NCBI RefSeq assembly: GCF_000195595.1
Contig: NZ_GL882544.1
Span: 124,001-188,000 of the forward strand
Reading direction: 5' to 3'
DNA: 64,000 bases
DNA from: Actinomyces sp. oral taxon 170 str. F0386
GTDB lineage: Bacteria > Actinomycetota > Actinomycetes > Actinomycetales > Actinomycetaceae
Made by a program: the position numbers and the translations under genes. Of the stretch, positions 58,884 through 64,000 are shown piece after piece. Positions within the stretch are counted from its first letter, which is position 1, and every line of letters begins with the position of its first letter. The notes below the pieces were generated by a model. It was given only the letters and a program-made list of their open reading frames with translations. It did no database searches and was not told the origin of the DNA.

Positions 58884-59356
58884 ACTGATCCCCCGTCACC
58901 CCGGGGGGGGCCGAGCAGGGGCCCGAGGTAGACCCACATTCCTGGAAGGTTTCGCACCACGGCAAAAGCAGCGCACATCGCACCAAGAAGGATGGCCTCT
59001 CTCCCCGTGACGAGCTGCCGGCGCCGGCCTCTGGCGAATGCGAGCAGCCAGCGCACAACCAGGGCGACGGCGAGCACCTCCACCACGAGTGCGAAAGGGT
59101 TGTAGCCCAGAGCCGTCCACACGTCGCCGTGAATGAGCTCCCGAGTCGCCCGGGTGCCACCGCACAGAGGGCACCACAACCCCGTGATCCGATGAAGCGG
59201 ACAAAGGTCCGGAAGTCCCGGAGAGTCTCGAGGCAGCGTTAGTGTCCGTAGGACGATGAAGCCGCCCGGCGCAGCCGCGAGTGCCATCAGAAGCCCCAGG
59301 CCTATTCGGCTGCGAAGAGGGAGGCGACCACGACACCTATCAAGACTTCTAACCAT
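58835..59356 (-). CDS. DUF2752 membrane protein (C-terminus possibly frameshifted)
   Basis: A 173-residue protein with three membrane segments (about residues 14-32, 78-100 and 112-140). The family centre is [30 protein letters not shown]2752 proteins have no assigned function. The C-terminus runs through an eight-base G tract (58903-58910) and overlaps hisI by 49 bases. With one base fewer in the tract the protein would end VTGDQCA at 58876 and only touch hisI. The ATG at 59356 directly precedes the first helix. It follows the DUF4190 gene by seven bases. Confidence 0.85.
   Translation of the reverse strand: MVRSLDRCRGRLPLRSRIGLGLLMALAAAPGGFIVLRTLTLPRDSPGLPDLCPLHRITGLWCPLCGGTRATRELIHGDVWTALGYNPFALVVEVLAVALVVRWLLAFARGRRRQLVTGREAILLGAMCAAFAVVRNLPGMWVYLGPLLGPPRGDGGSVCIMQLWLSILKSLHV
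58903..58910. repeat. G8 homopolymer tract inside the DUF2752 gene
   Basis: Eight G on the plus strand (eight C in the coding strand) encode part of GPPR near the protein end. Such tracts are prone to slippage and to sequencing error. Changing it by one base moves the stop from 58835 to 58876. Confidence 0.8.
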
Positions 59357-59363
59357 GAATCCC

Positions 59364-59975
59364 TCAGATCCCCAACATGCTAAAGTATATGATGAGGAAA
59401 GACACATAAATGACGTTGAACGCAGTGAAGATGCTCCCCATAGCCACTCCGGCGATCGACATTCCTTTATTCGTGGCACGCCCTTCATCCGCGGCACGCA
59501 TCCCCTTCACGCCGACAACGATTGCAGGAATCCCGCACAATGCCCCGAGGTAGCAGTTGAAGAACACGCTCGCGATACCGAGTCCGAGCGCCCAGCCTCC
59601 CAGGGCATTGTCCTCGTAACGCCGCGGATCATAGACCCCGCCCCAGTACGCGCTAGGACCGTACGGCATGTAGGGGCCATAAGGAGTGGGCGGATATGGG
59701 TACTGCTGACTATACGGCTGGCCATAGGGCTGATGATACTGTTGGCCATAGGATTGCTGAGGTGGCCCCGAGTACGGAGTCATATGACTTCCAGCAGGAG
59801 ACAGGTACGGGTCGGGCTGACTGCTCGAAGCATAGCCGGCACTGTAGTATCCGGCTCCACCGGCGAGTGAGCTTGTCCCACCCGAGAACGGATACTCTTG
59901 CGCAGACAGATCAGCATGATCGCCAGCATTTCCCTGCGAGTAAGGACCCGCCTGATAAGGATTCAAGTCACTCAT
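59364..59975 (-). CDS. DUF4190 membrane protein with Tyr/Pro/Gln-rich N-terminus
   Basis: A 203-residue protein. The first 120 residues are rich in Tyr, Pro, Gln, Ser and Gly with repeated QPYGQPYSQQY-like motifs. The C-terminal 85 residues hold two membrane segments with the DUF4190 pattern (ALGGWALGLGIASVFF, GIPAIVVGVKGMRAADEGRATNKGMSIAGVAMG). The role is unknown; similar actinobacterial proteins cluster with division and envelope genes. It is between hisF and hisI and likely co-transcribed with DUF2752. Confidence 0.85.
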   Translation of the reverse strand: MSDLNPYQAGPYSQGNAGDHADLSAQEYPFSGGTSSLAGGAGYYSAGYASSSQPDPYLSPAGSHMTPYSGPPQQSYGQQYHQPYGQPYSQQYPYPPTPYGPYMPYGPSAYWGGVYDPRRYEDNALGGWALGLGIASVFFNCYLGALCGIPAIVVGVKGMRAADEGRATNKGMSIAGVAMGSIFTAFNVIYVSFLIIYFSMLGI

Positions 59976-60216
59976 TGTTCCCCCAGAGGACGAAGTACAC
60001 TGTGCAGACTACATGACCAGGGGCATCACATCACCGTGACCGCACTCTGTCCTATGGGGACTACACCCCACCAGCGTCGCCTGAGAAATATCCCACCTCA
60101 AGGAATCAGCTCAAGACTGAAACAGCGGAACATGTGATGACCTCAATACATCACCATCTCGAGGGCGACCGCAATATGCGACCGCGTGATGATGGATTTT
60201 TTCGCTCTCCATGAGC
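59976..60216. other. 241-base gap between hisF and the DUF4190 gene
   Basis: No gene was recognised. It is less GC-rich than its surroundings and holds a direct repeat GCGACCGC (60165-60172 and 60178-60185) and a GTGATG/CATCAC inverted repeat (60134-60154). A T6 run lies near 60190. The DUF4190 promoter should be within it, but no clear pair was found. Confidence 0.45.
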
Positions 60217-60987
60217 TTAACGCACGGGGTGGCCGGCATCTCGTAGGGACTCCTTGGCCTCGGCAATGGTCATCGTTCCGTAGTGGAAGACTGAGGCCGC
60301 CAGGACGGCGTCGGCACCATGGTCTGCTGCGATGGCGAAGTCCTCAGGGGCTCCGGCGCCGCCTGAGGCGATGAGAGGAACTCGAACCTGCTCGCGGACG
60401 GCGTCGAGCATCTCGGTGTCGAACCCCTCGGTGACGCCGTCGGCGTCCATGGAGTTCAGGAGAATCTCCCCGGCGCCGAGCTGCGCGCCTCGAACCGCCC
60501 AGGTGACGGCGTCGATCCCGGTGGAGGTGCGTCCGCCGTGGATGGTCACCTCGTAGCCGGAGGGTGTGGAGACTCCGAGCGGGCACCGGCGTGCGTCGAC
60601 CGACAGAACGACCACTTGGTTTCCGAAGCGCTGCGCCACCTCCGCCAGCAGCTCGGGACGAGTGATGGCAGCGGTGTTGATGCCGACTTTGTCCGCGCCC
60701 GCCCGTAGAAGCTGGTCCACATCGTTGACCGAGCGCACTCCCCCACCAACAGTCAGGGGGACGAACACCTGCTCGGCGGTACGGGACACCACGTCCAGCA
60801 TGGTGGCGCGTCCTTCATGCGAGGCCGACACGTCCAGGAAGGTGATCTCGTCGGCCCCCTGAGCGTCATAGCGAGCAGCCAGCTCCACCGGGTCTCCGGC
60901 ATCCTTGAGGCCCTGGAAGTTGACACCTTTGACGACACGGCCGTCGTGGACGTCAAGGCAGGGGATAACGCGGATGGCCACGCTCAT
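60217..60987 (-). CDS. hisF: Imidazole glycerol phosphate synthase, cyclase subunit HisF
   Basis: A 256-residue TIM-barrel cyclase that uses ammonia from HisH to make imidazole glycerol phosphate and AICAR. Catalytic Asp12 is in [16 protein letters not shown], and the second Asp is in [17 protein letters not shown] and [11 protein letters not shown] are the phosphate sites. Its ATG overlaps the FKBP-like gene stop by four bases. hisH and hisA are not next to it. Confidence 0.97.
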   Translation of the reverse strand: MSVAIRVIPCLDVHDGRVVKGVNFQGLKDAGDPVELAARYDAQGADEITFLDVSASHEGRATMLDVVSRTAEQVFVPLTVGGGVRSVNDVDQLLRAGADKVGINTAAITRPELLAEVAQRFGNQVVVLSVDARRCPLGVSTPSGYEVTIHGGRTSTGIDAVTWAVRGAQLGAGEILLNSMDADGVTEGFDTEMLDAVREQVRVPLIASGGAGAPEDFAIAADHGADAVLAASVFHYGTMTIAEAKESLRDAGHPVR

Positions 60988-62471
60988 GACTGATCCTGGG
61001 TTGTGGGGCGAGGAGATGCGGAGGCCTGGGGTGTAGCGGCCGGTGTTCCGCCCGTCTTTCCTTCGGAGGATCCGGAGGACTTGGCTGAGTCAATGGCGAG
61101 GACGTCAATGACCACGACAACGGGCTCGTTTCCCTGTGCCTGCTCCGCCGGCAGGGAGAGGACCACTCGCGAACCGACCGTGATATCGACCAGGTTCTGG
61201 GAGACGCCCACCAGCGCATTACTCATGTCGAGCTGCTTGGGCGGGGTCTGATAGCCGAAGGTCGATTCCTCAAGAGGCTGGCCTGTCGCCCAGCTGACCA
61301 TCGTGGTGCGAGCGATGAGCTTGTTCTGCGGGCCGATCTGAGGACCGGTGCCCTTGATGAGAACTGACGTGGAAGCGCGAGTAGGAGCCGGGAGGCCAGC
61401 ACTGCTGACCGTGATGGACCCGTCCGTTCCTTCACTGACGGTAGGGGCGCCGGGGGCAGGCTCCTTGGCCTCCCCGGTCGCCGTGGTGGGGAGGAGGTCG
61501 ACGATGGTGATCTTCGTTGTCCTGGAACCGTCCTGCTCATCGGCGGGTTCACGAAGAACGATCCGTGTCCCTTCACGCTGGCCTGAGACCGCCGCGTTGA
61601 TGTAGTCGCCCACCGCGGGACCCAGCATCCCCTGCCAGAGCTTGTAGCCGTCGGCGCTGCCGGTCGTGTTGCGCCCATCAAGGCCGGAGAACTGGGATAC
61701 CTGAAGGATCACCGGCGAGCCCTCTGAGACCGCGCGACCCTGGCCTGTCTCGACGACGTCTGTCAGCACGTCACTGGGGGCTGACAGGGAGGCCTCATTG
61801 TTCAGGGCGATGGAGGGGGCCGAGCCCGAGCCGATTCGACCGCTGATCGTCAGCAGCTGGTTCAAGGGGGCACTGCCATCCAGCACGGTTGACTGGGCCA
61901 CAGTGCTGTCCCCCGAGCCGTTCCTGCCCGAGATGAGCTTGTTGACGGCCAGGGGCACCAGGATCATCGCGAGGATGACGACACCGACAAGGGCGACGGC
62001 CAAGGGCCCCCTGGGCATACGGCCCAGAGGGCCTCCCAGGGCGCGCCGCGGCCTCGCCTGTGACTCATCTGACTCATCAACACCGCCACCTTGATGCTCA
62101 GGCTCGTCGTAATCGCCTTGCGGGTCGTTCGGGTAGGCGACACGGTGATAGCGGCTCTGGTCACCACCGGTCCTCGGTCTCATGGGTGGCGGACCGTTAT
62201 CCACCGTCCGCTGAGGAGGAAGTCCTTGAGGCGAGGGGACGTTGATCTGCCAGTGAGCCTGCGGCTCGACGGCGGACGACGCCGTTGCGCCAGTGAGACG
62301 TGAGCCGGTGAATCGTGCCTCCTCTGCAGGTTGGGAGATCGCCGGCAGGTTCTCGGTGTGCGCGTCCTGCTGATTCTGCTGAGCCATCTCCTGAGCTCGT
62401 TCGAGCGCACGGCGCTGACGCCGGGTCAGGGGAACGCCTGCTCCGGAGTCCGGGCTGGAGGTAGTGCTCAT
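60984..62471 (-). CDS. Membrane-anchored FKBP-like protein
   Basis: A 495-residue protein. A charged, disordered cytoplasmic N-terminus of about 155 residues precedes one membrane segment ([19 protein letters not shown]). The outer part has two FKBP-like domains, about residues 235-335 and 365-475 ([52 protein letters not shown]). Many aromatic residues of the prolyl-isomerase pocket are missing. Similar proteins lie beside pafA in other actinobacteria. The ATG at 62471 (GGAAG upstream) is used. It follows pafA by 47 bases. Confidence 0.8.
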   Translation of the reverse strand: MSTTSSPDSGAGVPLTRRQRRALERAQEMAQQNQQDAHTENLPAISQPAEEARFTGSRLTGATASSAVEPQAHWQINVPSPQGLPPQRTVDNGPPPMRPRTGGDQSRYHRVAYPNDPQGDYDEPEHQGGGVDESDESQARPRRALGGPLGRMPRGPLAVALVGVVILAMILVPLAVNKLISGRNGSGDSTVAQSTVLDGSAPLNQLLTISGRIGSGSAPSIALNNEASLSAPSDVLTDVVETGQGRAVSEGSPVILQVSQFSGLDGRNTTGSADGYKLWQGMLGPAVGDYINAAVSGQREGTRIVLREPADEQDGSRTTKITIVDLLPTTATGEAKEPAPGAPTVSEGTDGSITVSSAGLPAPTRASTSVLIKGTGPQIGPQNKLIARTTMVSWATGQPLEESTFGYQTPPKQLDMSNALVGVSQNLVDITVGSRVVLSLPAEQAQGNEPVVVVIDVLAIDSAKSSGSSEGKTGGTPAATPQASASPRPTTQDQS

Positions 62472-62518
62472 GCTGTGTCTTCCGTCGGTCAACTCACCAG
62501 TGCTGTCAACGTTGCCAT

Positions 62519-63979
62519 TCACACCCCGGTGGGGAGGTCGGTTACCGAGTGTTCCATGCTCTCCAGGAGTGCGTCGATGCGCTCATCCGCGGCGCGGAAA
62601 GGATCACTCAGGGTAACAGTCGGGGAGGCGCCGTCGTCGAGTCGAACGCCCACCCAGTCGACCGTCAGGTCACGGCGCAGGTCCTCGGCTCTGGCCACGA
62701 CCGCACCGCGCAGGTGCGCGCGCGTTGTGGCAGGCGGGGTACTCATCGCACGTCGGCACGCCTCATCGTCGATGAAGCGGCGCAGCATGCCTGCGCTCTC
62801 CAGACGTTGGCGCAGACCCTGCCCGGGTGAGACGTCGTGATAGGCCAGGATCAGCCGGGTCACCCGCGGATCAGTGAGGTCAGTACCGTGCCGCTGACAG
62901 TAGCGGGTCACCAGCTGGTGCTTGGCCGCCCAGTCCAGTTCCGTGGCCACGCGTTCGGGCTGCTGAAGGCGGACGGCCTCAAGGCCTCGCTCCCACAGGT
63001 CCAGTGCGGCGGCGTGCAGGCCCGTCACCTCGATGTCTCCTCTGAGGGCGTGGTCACGCAGCCGCTCGAGGTGCTCGGCCTGCATCTCCAGCGCCGTCAG
63101 GGTGCGACCGTCGGAGCGCTCCAGAAGCGCACCCCCACTCAGATCGCGACAGGTTTCGCGAATGGCCCGCATGGGATCGGCCAGGGCCAGGTCCCTCAGG
63201 TCTCCCCCGGCCTCCAGATAGTCCAGAAGCAGGTCCATGGCCGCCACCTTGAGCAGGGTGGATCCCTGGGCGATGTTGGAGTCCCCGACGATGACGTGCA
63301 TGCGGCGGTAGCGCTCGGCGTCAGCATGTGGCTCGTCACGAGTGTTGATCAGCGGTCTGGCGCGGGTCGTGGCCGAGGAGACGGCGTCCCACATCTGGTC
63401 GGCCCGCTGGGAGAAGACGTACCCCGAGTGTCCGGGACCGGCGAGGTGAGCCACGGGGCGCCTCTCGGCATCTCCTGTGATGTGGCCGGCACCAACGAGG
63501 ATCTGCCGGGTCACCAGGTGTGGGACGAGGGTGCGCGCATCGTTCCAGAAGTCGCCTCGGCGGCGCACGAGGTAGTTCTCATGACAGCCGAAGCCGTTGC
63601 CCTCGGCGTCGAGGTTGTTCTTCAGCAGGTGGATCCGCCCGGGGACGCCTGCAGCGGACAGCCGGGCGTTGGCCTGCTGGGCAAGATCAGCCATGACCAG
63701 CTCGCCGGCGCGGTCCTGAGCGAGCAGATCCTCAAGGCGATCGCACTCGGCGGTGGCGAACTCCGGGTGTGAGCCCACGTCCAGGTAGAGTCGGGCGCCA
63801 CCGCGGGTGAAGACGTTCGAGGAGCGCGATCGCTGAACCACCGGTTCAAAGAGTTCGCGAGCGGCGTGGTCGGCGTCCAGGGGCGGCAGGCCGTCCCCCG
63901 TGGGGGCGCAGGTGATGCCGTACTCGGTCTCCACCCCGATGATGCGACGTGCCGGGGGCCGCGAGCCGCTCATGCTCAC
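62519..63979 (-). CDS. pafA: Pup-protein ligase PafA
   Basis: A 486-residue ligase that joins the Pup C-terminus to lysines of target proteins. The glutamine-synthetase-like fold shows IIGVETEYGITC, RSSNVFTRGGARLYLDVGSHPE, LKNNLDAEGNGFGCHENYL, INTRDEPHADAERYRR and HVIVGDSNIAQGSTLLK. The sequence matches PafA rather than Dop: the GARLYLDVGSHPE and ATAEC blocks are the PafA form. The GTG at 63979 overlaps the pup stop by four bases (GTGA); an ATG at 63973 is also in frame. Confidence 0.96.
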   Translation of the reverse strand: MSMSGSRPPARRIIGVETEYGITCAPTGDGLPPLDADHAARELFEPVVQRSRSSNVFTRGGARLYLDVGSHPEFATAECDRLEDLLAQDRAGELVMADLAQQANARLSAAGVPGRIHLLKNNLDAEGNGFGCHENYLVRRRGDFWNDARTLVPHLVTRQILVGAGHITGDAERRPVAHLAGPGHSGYVFSQRADQMWDAVSSATTRARPLINTRDEPHADAERYRRMHVIVGDSNIAQGSTLLKVAAMDLLLDYLEAGGDLRDLALADPMRAIRETCRDLSGGALLERSDGRTLTALEMQAEHLERLRDHALRGDIEVTGLHAAALDLWERGLEAVRLQQPERVATELDWAAKHQLVTRYCQRHGTDLTDPRVTRLILAYHDVSPGQGLRQRLESAGMLRRFIDDEACRRAMSTPPATTRAHLRGAVVARAEDLRRDLTVDWVGVRLDDGASPTVTLSDPFRAADERIDALLESMEHSVTDLPTGV

Positions 63980-64000
63980 TGGCCGCCCTTCTGGATGAAC
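63976..64000 (-). CDS. pup: Prokaryotic ubiquitin-like protein Pup (last codons)
   Basis: Only the final eight codons are inside the window. They read FIQKGGQ followed by TGA (63978-63976). This is the invariant Pup end, where the Gln is deamidated by Dop before ligation. The stop overlaps the pafA GTG by four bases. In mycobacteria prcB and prcA separate pup and pafA; here nothing does. The rest of pup lies beyond the right edge. Confidence 0.88.

Noticed and set aside
60165-60185. Two GCGACCGC copies as a CRISPR or iteron array
   Set aside because: Only two 8-base copies spaced by five bases; no further units nearby.

Overview
This is a high-GC window from a member of the Actinobacteria, most likely Actinomycetaceae and probably Actinomyces. 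The evidence is WhiA, Pup/PafA, an ANTAR-type PdtaR regulator, a fused cytidylate kinase-Der GTPase, a PolA without a functional proofreading domain, an ECF41 sigma factor, and gene order that follows the general actinobacterial chromosome. Most of the window is conserved chromosomal core. Accessory pieces sit in between. No insertion sequence, prophage or CRISPR array was seen.

Layout, left to right. 1-5.2 kb: the 5' part of pgi, an AlkD-type DNA glycosylase, a decayed AraC-type regulator, a VOC/PhnB-like protein and the cmk-der fusion. 5.3-11.1 kb: a leftward, tightly overlapping chain secG, xerD, parA, scpA, scpB, rluB, tyrA, (cmk-der), covering chromosome segregation and condensation, rRNA modification and tyrosine synthesis. 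11.4-18 kb: the glycolytic genes gap-pgk-tpiA, then rapZ-yvcK-whiA. 18-24.2 kb: an accessory block that separates rapZ from its usual partner uvrC. It holds purT, a beta-glucoside PTS operon (bglG-bglF-bglA) with a textbook antiterminator/terminator switch, and a lone molybdopterin-binding protein. 24.2-27 kb: uvrC and a tRNA cluster (Gly, Cys, Val on the minus strand; Val on the plus strand).

27.1-33.5 kb: an FAD oxidoreductase overlapping an ECF41 sigma factor, a eukaryote-type UDP-glucose pyrophosphorylase and a large DUF2339 membrane protein. 33.5-45 kb: uvrA, a YciI-like protein, a methyltransferase, a CtpE-like P-type ATPase, a TerC membrane protein behind a probable manganese riboswitch, an APC-family permease and uvrB. 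45-54 kb: a Tat-type lipoprotein, coaE, an unrecognised 579-residue protein, rpsA, polA and a hotdog thioesterase. 54-64 kb: pdtaR, a tRNA-Leu, pyk, lgt, a TrpC homologue, hisI, two small membrane proteins, hisF, an FKBP-like membrane protein, pafA and the last codons of pup.

The window carries uvrA, uvrB, uvrC, polA and an AlkD glycosylase, so it holds a large share of excision repair. The observations most worth following are: (1) the only tryptophan gene left at the usual his/trp-lgt locus is a TrpC homologue that has lost several catalytic residues while its frame stays intact; (2) a terC leader whose riboswitch P1 strand also forms a perfect Shine-Dalgarno-sequestering hairpin; (3) a tRNA with a Leu CAA anticodon but no long variable arm; (4) an ECF41 sigma operon with a candidate self-recognised promoter placed so that the mRNA would be leaderless; (5) pup overlapping pafA with no proteasome genes between them.
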